DNA of 64,000 nt from NCBI RefSeq assembly GCF_015831355.1, contig NZ_JADWYR010000001.1, forward strand, positions 2,046,001 to 2,110,000, written 5' to 3'. The stretch is from Panacibacter microcysteis. GTDB lineage: Bacteria > Bacteroidota > Bacteroidia > Chitinophagales > Chitinophagaceae. Position numbers and translations under genes: made by a program. Shown here one piece after another: positions 46,857 to 57,069 of the stretch; within the stretch, counting starts at the first letter, position 1; each line of letters starts with the position of its first letter. Below the pieces are notes generated by a model. That model was not told the DNA's origin. It saw only the letters and a program-made list of their open reading frames with translations, and did not search any database.

Positions 46857-47549
46857 TTGGCTTTATTACTAAGCATAGATACCGCTACAGGCTATGCCGG
46901 TGTTTGTATTAGCGAAAATGCATATATATTAGCATTGGAGGAGAGTCGTGATCAAAAAAATCATGGCGCTTTTTTACAACCGGCAATTGCATCACTACGT
47001 AATTATACAGGAGTTGATTTAAACATGCTTGATGCCGTTGCTGTAACAGCCGGTCCGGGTAGCTATACAGGGTTACGTGTAGGCCTGGCAACTGCAAAAG
47101 GGTTATGCTACGCCTTGCAAAAGCCTTTGATCATGATCAACACACTGGAGGTAATGGCGCAGGCGGTAATTGAAACAGGCGAGATTATTGATACACAAAA
47201 TGTGGTTTATTGCCCCATGATTGACGCAAGACGCATGGAGGTTTTTACAGCATTGTTTGACAGTTCTTTGAATTACATCCGGCAGGCCTGTGCAATGATT
47301 TTAAGTGAAATTCCGCCGGATTTTTTTCCGCCGCATACGCACATAGTTTTTAGCGGCAGCGGAAGCAATAAATTAAAGCAATTGGAAGTTAAAATGCATA
47401 CATCATTTTCGCCGGTTGAGCACACTATACGGCAAACAGCCGTTTTGGGCCACAAAGCATTTGATAAACAACTATTTAATAACCTGGCATACAGTGAGCC
47501 GGTGTACGTAAAGGAGTTCTTTACACATCAATCAGTGCCAAAAACTTAA
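46857..47549 (+). CDS. tsaB: tRNA N6-threonylcarbamoyladenosine biosynthesis protein TsaB
   Basis: 230 aa. The ASKHA-like fold is indicated by LLLSIDTATGYAGVCI near the start and VTAGPGSYTGLRVGLATAKGL at about 64-84. TsaB is a dimerisation and scaffold partner of TsaD in t6A37 synthesis. The start is TTG at 46857, as no ATG lies before SIDTATGY. It follows the truncated dehydrogenase gene with a 64-base gap. Confidence 0.92.
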   Translation: MALLLSIDTATGYAGVCISENAYILALEESRDQKNHGAFLQPAIASLRNYTGVDLNMLDAVAVTAGPGSYTGLRVGLATAKGLCYALQKPLIMINTLEVMAQAVIETGEIIDTQNVVYCPMIDARRMEVFTALFDSSLNYIRQACAMILSEIPPDFFPPHTHIVFSGSGSNKLKQLEVKMHTSFSPVEHTIRQTAVLGHKAFDKQLFNNLAYSEPVYVKEFFTHQSVPKT

Positions 47550-47609
47550 AAAATTATTATAATTTTACATATACCTGTTACTATTTTTTAATCTCAGAAT
47601 GAAACCGTA

Positions 47610-47951
47610 ATGACGAACCACCAGCAAATCGCAGTTATTAACGACCCCGAAACAAACGAGAACGTACGGTTAGACTTTTTGCACATGAAAAAAGCAATGC
47701 TCATTCTACGGGCATTGAATCACAAACTGAGGCAACAAATTTTAAAGTTGCTGGACGAAAAACGAAAAGTAACCGTAACAGAAATCTACATTGAGTTACG
47801 ACTCGAGCAGTCAGTTACCTCACAACACCTCGCTATTCTAAGAAGAGCAGGTTTGGTAGTTGCACTCCGGGAGGGAAAATTTATTTACTACGCTGTTAAT
47901 TACAAGCGTATTAAAGAAGTGAACAACTTTGTAGAACAACTCGTGGGTTAA
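47610..47951 (+). CDS. ArsR-type winged-helix transcriptional regulator
   Basis: 113 aa. The fold is an ArsR/SmtB winged helix: LRALNHKLRQQILKLLDEKRKVTVTEIYIEL, the recognition helix EQSVTSQHLAILRRAGLV and a beta wing (LREGKFIYYAV). The metal-binding E-L-C-V-C-D-L motif of the metal-sensing members is missing, so the signal is something else, perhaps redox or protein interaction. It is followed 17 bases later by a strong terminator, so it is a single gene. Confidence 0.9.
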   Translation: MTNHQQIAVINDPETNENVRLDFLHMKKAMLILRALNHKLRQQILKLLDEKRKVTVTEIYIELRLEQSVTSQHLAILRRAGLVVALREGKFIYYAVNYKRIKEVNNFVEQLVG

Positions 47952-47968
47952 AAAATTTTGCTAGCAGT

Positions 47969-48007
47969 GCGACTATAACAGCAGCACGCTGTTATGGTCG
48001 CTTTTTT
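47969..48007 (+). terminator. Strong terminator after the ArsR-type gene
   Basis: 13-bp stem GCGACTATAACAG / CTGTTATGGTCGC (one G-T wobble) with a 7-base loop and six T. It is among the clearest terminators in the window. Confidence 0.95.
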
Positions 48008-48030
48008 ATGCCCCTGGTAAAAAACTGATG

Positions 48031-48110
48031 GGCCGGGCAGTTGTATTCTATGGCATCGTCTGTTGCGTCGCACTCTTGTACAGCAGGTCAACAAGCAACA
48101 ACTCCGGGCC
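48031..48110 (+). repeat. Intergenic repeat copy 15 (core A, clear inverted ends)
   Basis: GGCCGGGCAGTTGT (48031-48044) and ACAACTCCGGGCC (48098-48110) face each other around core TTGCGTCGCACTCTTGTAC at 48063-48081. The ends are imperfect inverted repeats, which gives an 80-bp unit. It separates the ArsR-type gene from glpF. Confidence 0.9.
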
Positions 48111-48168
48111 TAACAACTTGCATTTTACCAGTCTTCTGATCTAAGGGTTTGTACCGGCGCAGTCAATC

Positions 48169-48882
48169 TTATACCAGCGCATTATACAGCAGTACAGCAG
48201 CCATGGCACCTGCGATAGGCGCAACAACCGGTATCCAGCTGTAACTCCAGTCGCTGTCCCGCTTGTTTTTAATAGGTAGCAGAAAATGCATAATGCGTGG
48301 CCCCAGGTCACGTGCAGGGTTTATAGCATAGCCTGTAGGCCCGCCCAGGCTTAAACCAATTGCCAGTACAACCAACGCAACAGGTAAAGCATCTAAAGAA
48401 CCAAGACTTGAAGAAGCCTTGCTTATAGACAACACCGCAAACATAAAAACAAATGTTCCGATAAACTCCGTTATAAAATTATGCATCGAATGCCGTTTGG
48501 CCGGTGCAGTACAAAATACGCCCAGTTTTACATCCGGGTCTGGTGTTTCATCAAAATGCTGCTTATAAGCAACCCATACAAGAAAAGCACCGGTCATTGC
48601 ACCAATCATTTGCGCTGCCAGGTATTGCGGCACCAGCGCCCAGTCAAACTTTCCTGCATATGCCAGTGCAATGGTTACAGCAGGATTTAAATGCGCACCA
48701 CTGGCTGCTGCAGAAACATACACACCAACAAATACGGCCATACACCAGCCAATCGTTATAGAAATAAGGCCACCGTTGAAACCCTTTGTCCGGGTAAGTA
48801 TAACATTGGCAACAACGCCATCGCCAAGGATAAGTAAAATGGCGGTGCCCACCGCTTCTGCAATAAATGGTGACATAATCAA
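48169..48882 (-). CDS. glpF: Glycerol facilitator (aquaglyceroporin, GlpF-like)
   Basis: 237 aa, six transmembrane segments in a MIP fold with the two NPA boxes: NPAVT in AHLNPAVTIAL and NPARD in GYAINPARDLGPR. The Asp after the second NPAR is typical of glycerol facilitators. It is the last of the three glycerol genes on the minus strand and overlaps neither neighbour; its start is 17 bases after the glpD stop. Starts at 48882 or 48876 (MSPFIA) are possible. It lets glycerol diffuse in for GlpK. Confidence 0.92.
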   Translation of the reverse strand: MIMSPFIAEAVGTAILLILGDGVVANVILTRTKGFNGGLISITIGWCMAVFVGVYVSAAASGAHLNPAVTIALAYAGKFDWALVPQYLAAQMIGAMTGAFLVWVAYKQHFDETPDPDVKLGVFCTAPAKRHSMHNFITEFIGTFVFMFAVLSISKASSSLGSLDALPVALVVLAIGLSLGGPTGYAINPARDLGPRIMHFLLPIKNKRDSDWSYSWIPVVAPIAGAMAAVLLYNALV

Positions 48883-48899
48883 TAGAGGTTTATAAAATG

Positions 48900-50378
48900 T
48901 TAGATGGTATAATTATTAGCCAGTTGTAAAAAGTCTTCCACCTGGTTGTTTATCCATTCTTCATCTTTGGCAAGCACACCGGCCATAATACGTGCTACAT
49001 GGGGTGCCATAGCCATGGCTTTTTTTGCGTCGAGCAATAAAATTCTTGTCCTTCTTGCCAGGATATCATCTACAGTCATGGCCATTTCTTCCTGTGTCAT
49101 ACGCACGATCTCATCATCTGTAAGTGCATATTCTCTTTGAAGAAAGCCTGTTCCCTTACCCGCATTACTGTTGCCGATAACAAGTGTTTTTGTTATGCAT
49201 GCTTTTTTAGGAAGTTTAGCAGCAAATGCAGCGTTGTTAACCACATCTTCTGCCATTCGCCGGTACGTTGTCCATTTACCACCGGTAATCGTTACAAGGT
49301 TGGATGTAGAAACAATGATGGTATGGTCCCTGCTTACCATAGAAGTGCTTTTTGCCCCTTTTTGTTTCACCAGCGGCCGTAAACCCGCAAAGGCGCTTCG
49401 TACATCGCTGCGTTCTATTTGCCGCGACAAATAGCGATTGGCGTGTTGCAGTACAAAGACAATTTCTTCTTCCAGCGGCACAGGCTCAAAACTTATGTTG
49501 TCTACAGGCGTGTCTGTTGTGCCAAGTACAACTTTATTATGCCATGGTACGGCAAAGAGTACACGTCCGTCGTCTGTTTTAGGTATCATCAATGCATTCT
49601 CACCAGGAAAAAATTGTTTGTCTACAACAAGATGAATGCCCTGTGATGGCAGAACAAGCATTTCGTTTTCCGGATCATCCATTTGCATAATGTCATCTGT
49701 AAAAACGCCTGTTGCATTGATGACAACTTTTGTTTTAACGGTGTAGGAGACATTGTTTAGTATATCTTCAAAACTTACGCTGTTTATTTTTCCGCCGGTT
49801 TTATCAAGCGCGGTAACCTCGCAATAGTTGATGATTACAGCATTGTGTTTTGCGGCTGTAGAGGCCAGGTCGGTTGCAAGTCTTGCATCATCAAACTGTC
49901 CGTCAAAATATAAAATGCCGCCCTTAAGATTTTTTGGATTGATACCAGGCAGTTTTTCAAGCGTGGCTTTTTTACTGAGCAGTTGTGTTTTGCCGAGGCT
50001 TAGTTTGCCTGCAAGAATATCATACATTTTAAGTCCGACGCCGTAAAAGAATTTATCAAACCACTTGTATACGGGTACAATAAAAGGTGCCGGGGCTGTA
50101 ATGTGCGGTGCATTTTTTAGCAGGTAACCTCTTTCCCGTAATGCTTCCATTACCAGTTTTATATTACCCTGTGCAAGATATCTTACACCTCCATGCACCA
50201 GTTTGGTAGAGCGGCTGGAAGTGCCTTTGCCAAAATCGTAGGCTTCCAGCAAGAGAGTTTTATAACCACGTGTGGCCGCATCAACTGCTGCGCCAAGACC
50301 GGTAGCGCCGCCGCCGATGATTACAATATCCCATTCTGAAGTTTGTTGCAATTGCTGCAACATGTTGTTCCTGTTCAT
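48900..50378 (-). CDS. glpD: Aerobic glycerol-3-phosphate dehydrogenase GlpD
   Basis: 492 aa FAD flavoprotein. The dinucleotide-binding motif DIVIIGGGATGLGAA lies near residue 17-30, followed by the family block SRSTKLVHGGVRYL; a C-terminal DAO_C region follows. It oxidises glycerol-3-phosphate to dihydroxyacetone phosphate and feeds electrons to the quinone pool. It lies between glpK and glpF on the same strand; the 316-base gap to glpK holds a repeat copy and no gene. Confidence 0.95.
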   Translation of the reverse strand: MNRNNMLQQLQQTSEWDIVIIGGGATGLGAAVDAATRGYKTLLLEAYDFGKGTSSRSTKLVHGGVRYLAQGNIKLVMEALRERGYLLKNAPHITAPAPFIVPVYKWFDKFFYGVGLKMYDILAGKLSLGKTQLLSKKATLEKLPGINPKNLKGGILYFDGQFDDARLATDLASTAAKHNAVIINYCEVTALDKTGGKINSVSFEDILNNVSYTVKTKVVINATGVFTDDIMQMDDPENEMLVLPSQGIHLVVDKQFFPGENALMIPKTDDGRVLFAVPWHNKVVLGTTDTPVDNISFEPVPLEEEIVFVLQHANRYLSRQIERSDVRSAFAGLRPLVKQKGAKSTSMVSRDHTIIVSTSNLVTITGGKWTTYRRMAEDVVNNAAFAAKLPKKACITKTLVIGNSNAGKGTGFLQREYALTDDEIVRMTQEEMAMTVDDILARRTRILLLDAKKAMAMAPHVARIMAGVLAKDEEWINNQVEDFLQLANNYTI

Positions 50379-50600
50379 GCTGCCTGCCTGTCTTTTTCTT
50401 TGGTTATAAAAGCTGTTGCCTGTATTCTAATCAATATTGTTGTTTGTTAAATGTCAGTCTTTACATGTGTGCCTGGCGAAGATTTTTTATTGATGCATGA
50501 GACGCTTATACATTATCAAACCCGTGTGCCATTTACATCTAATATAAAAGAAATTCTGTTTAGCGCATTTTTCGGGCATTACATTTTGACGGCACGTTTA

Positions 50601-50681
50601 AACAGATCGCTTCAGCCTCCATGAAAACGGGACGTTGAACCGAGCGTGGCAACAGGCGATGCCATAAAAAACTGCTGCCCG
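50601..50681 (-). repeat. Intergenic repeat copy 16 (variant core C)
   Basis: Minus strand: GGGCAGCAG, TTTTTTATGGCATCGCCTG, TTGCCACGCTCGGTTCAACG, TCCCGTTTTCATGGAGGCTG, AAGCGATCTG. The flanks match other copies closely, but the core is TTGCCACGCTCGGTTCAAC and matches neither A nor B. It sits in the glpD-glpK gap (50379-50694), which otherwise shows no gene. Confidence 0.8.
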
Positions 50682-50694
50682 TTACATCATCATT

Positions 50695-52191
50695 TTACGC
50701 ATGGTCTGCCCAGTAGCGTGTTGCTGCAATAGCTCTTTTCCAATTGCCGGCATGTGTTGCTCTTTCATCTGCTGCAATTGTTGATTCAAAAACCTGGTCT
50801 ACCTGCCACTGCGCTTTTATGGCATCCATATTTTCCCAGTAGCCAACGGCAAGGCCTGCAAGGTATGCGGCACCCAGGGCAGTAGTTTCAGTAACTTTTG
50901 GGCGGATAACTTTTGTATTCAACAGGTTACTTTGAAACTGCATGAGAAAATTATTGGTTGTTGCACCACCATCTACACGCAGTTCTTTTACGGAAATTTT
51001 TGAATCTGCCTCCATTGCTTTTACCACATCCATTGTTTGAAATGCTATGCTTTCCAGCGCAGCTCTTGCGATATGTGCCGTGCCGGTACCCCTGGTTATA
51101 CCGACGATGGTGCCACGGGCATGCTGGTTCCAGTAAGGCGCGCCAAGACCGGCAAATGCAGGCACAAGATATACGCCGTCAGTAGTATCGCACTGCTGTG
51201 CCAGTGCTTCTATTTCTTTGGAAGAGCGGATGATGTTTAAACCATCCCGAAGCCATTGCACCACTGCACCTGCTATAAACACGCTGCCTTCCAATGCGTA
51301 ATTCGTTTTGCCATTGATTTGCCAGGCAACTGTTGTAAGCAGGTTGTTGTTGGAAAATACGGGCTGCTCTCCTGTATTCATGAGCATAAAGCAACCGGTA
51401 CCGTATGTGTTTTTTACCATGCCTTCGTGTGTGCACATCTGGCCAAACAATGCGGCCTGCTGATCTCCCGCAATGCCTGCGATGGGTATATTGGCAGGTG
51501 TAATAATGTTTTCTGTATAGCCATAGATTTCGCTGCTGCTTTTAACTTCGGGCAACATATTCTTTGGTATATCCATGAGTTGAAGCAGGTCTTCATCCCA
51601 GGCGAGTGTATGAATGTTGAATAACATGGTTCTTGATGCATTGGAAACATCTGTAGCATGTACCTTTCCATTGGTCAGTTTCCACAACAACCAGCTATCG
51701 ACAGTACCAAAACAGAGGTCTCCATTTTCTGCTTTCTTTCTTGCGTCCTGCACATTATCGAGTATCCATTTTAGTTTGGTTGCCGAGAAGTAAGCATCTA
51801 CTATTAAACCTGTTTTGCGCTGGATCGGTTGCAGGTAACCCTGTTCTTTCAACTGATCGCAATAAGTTGAGGTTCTCCTGTCCTGCCATACAATAGCATG
51901 ATGAATTGGCTGGCCTGTTCTACGGTCCCATACAACGGTTGTTTCGCGTTGGTTGGTAATGCCAATTGCAGCAATATCTTTTACGGTAATGCCTGCCTGC
52001 GAAACGGCCTCAGCAGCAACGCCCAGTTGAGTGCTCCAGATTTCCCCTGCGTCGTGCTCTACCCAGCCGGGCTGGGGAAATATCTGTGTAAATTCTTTTT
52101 GCGCAACAGCAACAATGCTGCCGTTATAATCGAATACGATGGCCCTGGAACTTGTTGTGCCCTGGTCGAAAGCGAGTATAAATTTTTTCAT
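50695..52191 (-). CDS. glpK: Glycerol kinase GlpK
   Basis: 498 aa FGGY kinase. The phosphate-1 motif [18 protein letters not shown] opens the protein, with the ATP-binding ADRID-type segment and [13 protein letters not shown], and the FGGY signature near [14 protein letters not shown]. It phosphorylates glycerol to glycerol-3-phosphate. It is the first gene in the transcription order of the glpK-glpD-glpF set. Confidence 0.96.
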   Translation of the reverse strand: MKKFILAFDQGTTSSRAIVFDYNGSIVAVAQKEFTQIFPQPGWVEHDAGEIWSTQLGVAAEAVSQAGITVKDIAAIGITNQRETTVVWDRRTGQPIHHAIVWQDRRTSTYCDQLKEQGYLQPIQRKTGLIVDAYFSATKLKWILDNVQDARKKAENGDLCFGTVDSWLLWKLTNGKVHATDVSNASRTMLFNIHTLAWDEDLLQLMDIPKNMLPEVKSSSEIYGYTENIITPANIPIAGIAGDQQAALFGQMCTHEGMVKNTYGTGCFMLMNTGEQPVFSNNNLLTTVAWQINGKTNYALEGSVFIAGAVVQWLRDGLNIIRSSKEIEALAQQCDTTDGVYLVPAFAGLGAPYWNQHARGTIVGITRGTGTAHIARAALESIAFQTMDVVKAMEADSKISVKELRVDGGATTNNFLMQFQSNLLNTKVIRPKVTETTALGAAYLAGLAVGYWENMDAIKAQWQVDQVFESTIAADERATHAGNWKRAIAATRYWADHA

Positions 52192-52311
52192 TAAGCAAAT
52201 CGTTTTGTAAAGAAGCGATGGGCATTCAAGATACAGGATTCAGCTTAGATGAAGCACATTTATACAACAAGTAATGATAAATTTTTTTGAGGTTTTATAG
52301 AGTATGAATAA

Positions 52312-53913
52312 CTATTCTTTCGCAAATAGTTTATCAGCCAGTTTCTCGTCGTGTTTGTAAATATCTCGCCGGAAATTGAGAATGCCCTGGTCGTCTACAA
52401 ATGCAGTAAAATAAGTGATTACAACGGGTATTGCCCTCGGTAATGTTACCCATTTTTCTTTCACACCACTCATGAGTGTATCAATCCGTGTTTCATTCCA
52501 TGAAGTGTCGTTGCGCAGCAGGAACTCTGCAAGTTTCTTAGGTTCTCCCACTCTTATACAGCCATGGCTAAAACTTCTGCTGGACGCTGAAAAAAGATTC
52601 CTGTTGGGTGTATCATGGAAATAGATATCGTAATTATTGGGAAACAGGAACTTGACCTTGCCCAGCGAGTTTAATGGTCCGGGTAACTGCCTTATTGCCG
52701 GAAGTGTGTCGGGGCCGCCTGTACGTTCCATCTGGTGTTTACGCAGGTAGCCGGTATCTTTTCGCATGGCGGGCAAAATCTCGTTGCGCACAATTTTAGA
52801 AGGAACTTTCCAATAAGGAGCGAACACAATGTATTTCAGATCACCGGAAAACACTACCGTACTATTGGCAGCGGTACCTACAATAACATTGATATCCATC
52901 TTCAACGTGTCTTCATTGTAAACATACATCTTGTATTCGGGTATGTTTACAGCAATAAATTCATGATCGCGGTGCGGCGGCGGCATCCAGCGCATGCGCT
53001 CCAGGTTTACCATTACCTGTTGTATTCTTTGTGCAGGCGTAATGTTTAATTCTTCGATCATTTTAGGGCCAATCGCACCGTCGGCCCCAATGCCCATTCT
53101 ACGCTGGAATGATTGTACGGCTGAAAACAAAGCCGAATCAAATAATGTAGTAGAGTCGTTATAGGCAAGATCTCCCAGTCGGTATAAGCGGTCTTTTATT
53201 GTCGCGATTATAACAGTATCGTCATTAATATGCAATGCTTTCTTTCGTTGCGGAATAGAATCCCAGTTTCCTTCTTTCTCTAATTTATATAGAAACGGTA
53301 AGAAGGAACTCAGCTTTTTATACTCCGCATTAAGTGCAGCAAACTTATCTACCTCTGTGTTCCCGGTCTGAATAACGGAATCGAGCAATGCTGTGATATT
53401 AATTTTTTTTCGCGGAATAAACCATCCAAGGTCTGCGATATTACTATCCGTACCCTTGTACATTTTTGCAGCATAATGAAAGAACTGGCCTGTAAGCAGC
53501 AGTTCTGTATTCAGCACTTCTTCTGCCGTGTGTTTTCTTACTGCATTATCTTCAAAAGCATTGTATAGTGTTACAAGTTTACTGTTATATAAACTGCTGT
53601 CGTGCATGGTACTGATTGTACTGCTAAGCAGGTTGATGAAACCACGTGCCTGTTCGCCAAGGCCACTGCTGTCAAACCATGCATACTCGTAATTTCTTTG
53701 TTTGTAAAAGTCAATAAACTGCTTTTCATATTTGCGAAAGCGATTGTTGCCGGACAGGAAACCTTCCAGCTTATTGCTGTCTAAAAAGAGATTATTGAAA
53801 GAAGTAATTTCATTAATGCTGGTGTCGCGCTCCACGTTTTTATCATCACCATTTCCGCAGGCAACGCATAAGTATAGCAACATGATTGATACAAAAATGC
53901 CTATCGATTTCAT
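52312..53913 (-). CDS. L,D-transpeptidase (YkuD) lipoprotein, YcbB-like
   Basis: 533 aa. The lipobox LCVAC (Cys at about residue 19) predicts membrane anchoring on the periplasmic side. A peptidoglycan-binding domain (YRLGDLAYNDSTTLFDSALFSAVQSF, about 235-285) is followed by a YkuD catalytic domain with the triad block HDTPNRNLF and SRSFSHGCIRVGEPKKL, where Ser-His-Gly-Cys carries the nucleophile. It forms 3-3 cross-links in peptidoglycan or attaches lipoproteins. It is divergent from the deacylase gene at 54084 with a 170-base shared regulatory region. Confidence 0.93.
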   Translation of the reverse strand: MKSIGIFVSIMLLYLCVACGNGDDKNVERDTSINEITSFNNLFLDSNKLEGFLSGNNRFRKYEKQFIDFYKQRNYEYAWFDSSGLGEQARGFINLLSSTISTMHDSSLYNSKLVTLYNAFEDNAVRKHTAEEVLNTELLLTGQFFHYAAKMYKGTDSNIADLGWFIPRKKINITALLDSVIQTGNTEVDKFAALNAEYKKLSSFLPFLYKLEKEGNWDSIPQRKKALHINDDTVIIATIKDRLYRLGDLAYNDSTTLFDSALFSAVQSFQRRMGIGADGAIGPKMIEELNITPAQRIQQVMVNLERMRWMPPPHRDHEFIAVNIPEYKMYVYNEDTLKMDINVIVGTAANSTVVFSGDLKYIVFAPYWKVPSKIVRNEILPAMRKDTGYLRKHQMERTGGPDTLPAIRQLPGPLNSLGKVKFLFPNNYDIYFHDTPNRNLFSASSRSFSHGCIRVGEPKKLAEFLLRNDTSWNETRIDTLMSGVKEKWVTLPRAIPVVITYFTAFVDDQGILNFRRDIYKHDEKLADKLFAKE

Positions 53914-54083
53914 AGAAACGTGTTAGTAATATGAATTTAGTGTTTAGCAGAATGATCACAAACTTTTTTATCGCTATCAAAGCAGGCTTAAGTAAACAAA
54001 ATAGTATAGCCATGTACAAAGAGAAGTCGTCATGCCGGTTGAAATGTTTCCCACATTCACTGTAATCTGTTTAACTTAAAGTC

Positions 54084-55652
54084 ATGAAAGTTTTGTTCAT
54101 TTTGCTGGTACTGTGCACAGGAAACCTTATGGCACAAAACCGTGCCGACATTATTATACGCAATGGTAAAATTATAGATGGCACAGGCAACCCGTGGTAT
54201 TATGGCGATGTAGCCATAAGAGCCCATACCATTGTTGCCACCGGGAATTTAAACACCTGGAGTGCTGATAACATTATTGATGCCACAGGGCTTATTATAG
54301 CGCCGGGTTTTATAGATGTGCATACGCACATTGAAGATGATGAGGTAAAAAACCCTACAGCAAACAATTTTATCAGGGATGGCGTTACCACGGTTATTAC
54401 CGGAAATTGCGGTTCATCTCACGTTAATACAGGTGCCTATCTTGCTTTTATCGATAGTCTGCGATTATCCGTAAACACCGCCACGTTTATTGGGCACAAT
54501 GATGTGCGTGAAGCCGTAATGGGGAAAGCCAACAGGCCGCCAACCAGCCAGGAACTGGATAAAATGATTGCCCTGGTTAATAAGGCAATGCAAGAAGGTG
54601 CAGTTGGTTTTTCAACAGGGCTCATCTATACACCGGGTTCCTATGCTTCGACTGATGAAATTATTGCCCTTGCAAAAGTTGCGGCCGCCTATAATGGTGT
54701 GTATGCTACACACATGCGCAATGAAAGTGACAGCGTAACATATGCAATTCATGAAGCTTTGCGCATTGCAAAAGCTGCGGGTATACCACTGCAGATATCT
54801 CATTTTAAAATTGGCGGACAACAAAACTGGGGCCGCAGCAGGCAAACAATTGAAATGGTTAAGAAGGCAAGGACAGACGGCCTGGATGTAACCATCGATC
54901 AATATCCATACACTGCAAGCAGTACTGCATTGAATACATTACTGCCAGACTGGATACTGGCCGGCAACGATTCTGTTGTAAAACAGCGCCTGCGGCAGCC
55001 GGCTGTTGTAAAAGAAGCTACCGGTTACATGTTGAAAAAGCTTGCGGCCCGGAAAATGCATCATTTCAGTTATGCTGTGGTGGCATTTTATAAAGCAGAC
55101 ACAACCCTTAATGGAAAAAGTATTGAAGCGATCAACCTGTTATGGAAAAGAAAACACACCGCTGCAGCAGAGGCTACCACAATTATTGACATGGTTATCG
55201 GCGGGGGAGCTTCCATGGTTTTTCATGGCATGAGTGAAGACGATGTAAAGTGTATTATGCAATACCCGTTTAATATGCCTGCTTCTGATGCGAGCATTCG
55301 GGTAATGAATGAAGGTGCCCCACATCCGCGTGGTTATGGAACCAATGCAAGAATTTTAGGCAGGTATGTAAGGGAACAAAAAATAATAACCCTCGAAGAA
55401 GCCATAAGAAGAATGACATCGTTACCGGCGCAGAAATTTCATCTTACAGATCGTGGGTTACTAAGGCCGGGATTTGCCGCAGACATCGTGCTCTTTGATG
55501 CAGATGCGGTAACAGATCTTTCAACCTTTCAACAGCCACATCAATATTCAGCAGGCTTTAAATATGTAATTGTAAATGGGAAAATTACTTTGAATAATGG
55601 TATACACACCGGCGTAAGAAATGGTATGGCATTGTACAACAAACCACGGTGA
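54084..55652 (+). CDS. Secreted N-acyl-D-amino-acid deacylase family amidohydrolase
   Basis: 522 aa with a signal peptide (cleavage near NLMAQN, about residue 18). It is an amidohydrolase TIM barrel: metal ligands in PGFIDVHTHIEDD, the conserved GVTTVITGNCGSS, STGLIYTPGSYAST, HMRNESDSV and HGMSEDDVK. D-aminoacylase relatives release D-amino acids from N-acyl forms, plausibly from peptidoglycan, which would fit the L,D-transpeptidase next to it. The pathway link is inference. The start of the next gene, if taken at 55649, would overlap by 4 bases; I prefer 55718. Confidence 0.9.
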   Translation: MKVLFILLVLCTGNLMAQNRADIIIRNGKIIDGTGNPWYYGDVAIRAHTIVATGNLNTWSADNIIDATGLIIAPGFIDVHTHIEDDEVKNPTANNFIRDGVTTVITGNCGSSHVNTGAYLAFIDSLRLSVNTATFIGHNDVREAVMGKANRPPTSQELDKMIALVNKAMQEGAVGFSTGLIYTPGSYASTDEIIALAKVAAAYNGVYATHMRNESDSVTYAIHEALRIAKAAGIPLQISHFKIGGQQNWGRSRQTIEMVKKARTDGLDVTIDQYPYTASSTALNTLLPDWILAGNDSVVKQRLRQPAVVKEATGYMLKKLAARKMHHFSYAVVAFYKADTTLNGKSIEAINLLWKRKHTAAAEATTIIDMVIGGGASMVFHGMSEDDVKCIMQYPFNMPASDASIRVMNEGAPHPRGYGTNARILGRYVREQKIITLEEAIRRMTSLPAQKFHLTDRGLLRPGFAADIVLFDADAVTDLSTFQQPHQYSAGFKYVIVNGKITLNNGIHTGVRNGMALYNKPR

Positions 55653-55717
55653 TCTTACGATCTTCTGTAAACTGTATCTTAGCATTATACTTCCTTTTAT
55701 TATTTAATCAGCCAGAC

Positions 55718-56998
55718 ATGAAAACAAAACTACTTATTACCTTATGTATATTTTTTGCCCAGTTATCTTTTGCCCAGACCAAAACATTAAAGGCTATCAG
55801 GGCAGGTAAACTGATAGATGTGGAGCATGCAACTGTGCTGGAAAATGTGATCATTCTTATTGATCATGATACTATAAAGGCTGTCGGTAAAAATATTCCA
55901 ATACCAGATTCGGCGCAGATCATTGATCTTGGTGGCAGTACAGTGTTGCCTGGCCTTATAGATTGTCATACGCATATAACAGCGCAACCAAGTGGCGATT
56001 ATTATGCAGATATTTTTCGTGCCACGCAGGTAGATGATGCAATTATGGGAACCGTGTTTGCAAGAAAAACACTGGAAGCCGGTTTTACCACGTGCAGGGA
56101 TGTTGGTGCAAGAGGTTTTGCAGATGTAGCCTTGCGCAATGCTATTAACCGCGGTGCAGTGCCCGGGCCACGTTTGTTTGTCGCAACATTGTTTATCGGG
56201 GCCACAGGAAGTCATGGAGATATCAGCGGGTTTTCACCTTACCTGCAGTGGGATCTGCCCAGGCAAATGCTGGGCGTGGCAGATGGTATAGATGAATTGC
56301 GTAAGCAGGTACGTTACAATATAAAATATGGTGCAGATATCATTAAGTTCGGGGCCAGTGCAGGAGTATTAAGCGAAGAAGAAAGCGTTGGTGCACCGCA
56401 GTATACGCAGGAAGAAATGAACGCCATTGTAGCAGAAACAAAAGCATGGGGCAAAAAAGCCTGTGCACATGCGCACGGTACCGAAGCTATAAAAATGGCA
56501 GTAAAAGCAGGCGTGGCATCTATAGAGCATGGCAGTATGCTGGATGATGAAGCAATTGCATTAATGAAACAATATGGAACCTACCTTGTTGCAGACATTT
56601 ACAACGACGATTATATACGCACAGAATATGCAAGACTGGGCTACCCGGATAAGATCATTGAGAAAGAAAAACTGGTGGGGCAGGTACAGCGGGAAAGTTT
56701 TCAGCAGGCAGTAAAAGCGGGTGTAAAAATTGCTTTTGGTACAGATGCCGGTGTATACCCCCACGGCTGGAATGCGAAACAGTTCTATTATATGGTAAAG
56801 TTTGGTTGCACGCCTATGCAGGCCATACAAGCCGCAACAATAAATGCTGCCGACCTCATTGGCAATGCAAAAATTGGCAATATAAAAGCGGGCTGTTATG
56901 CAGATATCATTGCTGTAAAAGCTGATGTGTTAAAAGACATTACTACGCTGGAGAACGTAGCGTTTGTAATGAAGGGCGGCGAAGTTTTTAAACAATAA
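55718..56998 (+). CDS. Secreted metal-dependent amidohydrolase (imidazolonepropionase/Xaa-Pro dipeptidase-like)
   Basis: 426 aa from ATG 55718, which gives a typical signal peptide (LITLCIFFAQLSFAQ); an open frame begins 23 codons earlier. It has the metal-binding PGLIDCHTHI, the DVGARGFADVALR segment, HAHGTEAIKMAV, IEHGSMLDDEA and FGTDAGVYPHGWN. Relatives hydrolyse dipeptides or cyclic amides. It follows the deacylase gene closely on the same strand, so the two probably form one transcript for degradation of exogenous amide substrates. The substrate is unknown. Confidence 0.88.
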   Translation: MKTKLLITLCIFFAQLSFAQTKTLKAIRAGKLIDVEHATVLENVIILIDHDTIKAVGKNIPIPDSAQIIDLGGSTVLPGLIDCHTHITAQPSGDYYADIFRATQVDDAIMGTVFARKTLEAGFTTCRDVGARGFADVALRNAINRGAVPGPRLFVATLFIGATGSHGDISGFSPYLQWDLPRQMLGVADGIDELRKQVRYNIKYGADIIKFGASAGVLSEEESVGAPQYTQEEMNAIVAETKAWGKKACAHAHGTEAIKMAVKAGVASIEHGSMLDDEAIALMKQYGTYLVADIYNDDYIRTEYARLGYPDKIIEKEKLVGQVQRESFQQAVKAGVKIAFGTDAGVYPHGWNAKQFYYMVKFGCTPMQAIQAATINAADLIGNAKIGNIKAGCYADIIAVKADVLKDITTLENVAFVMKGGEVFKQ

Positions 56999-57069
56999 TG
57001 AAAAGTTTTACATAGAAGATTATTCAATGTTATATACAATACCAGGTTATAAATAAATATTATGAACTA

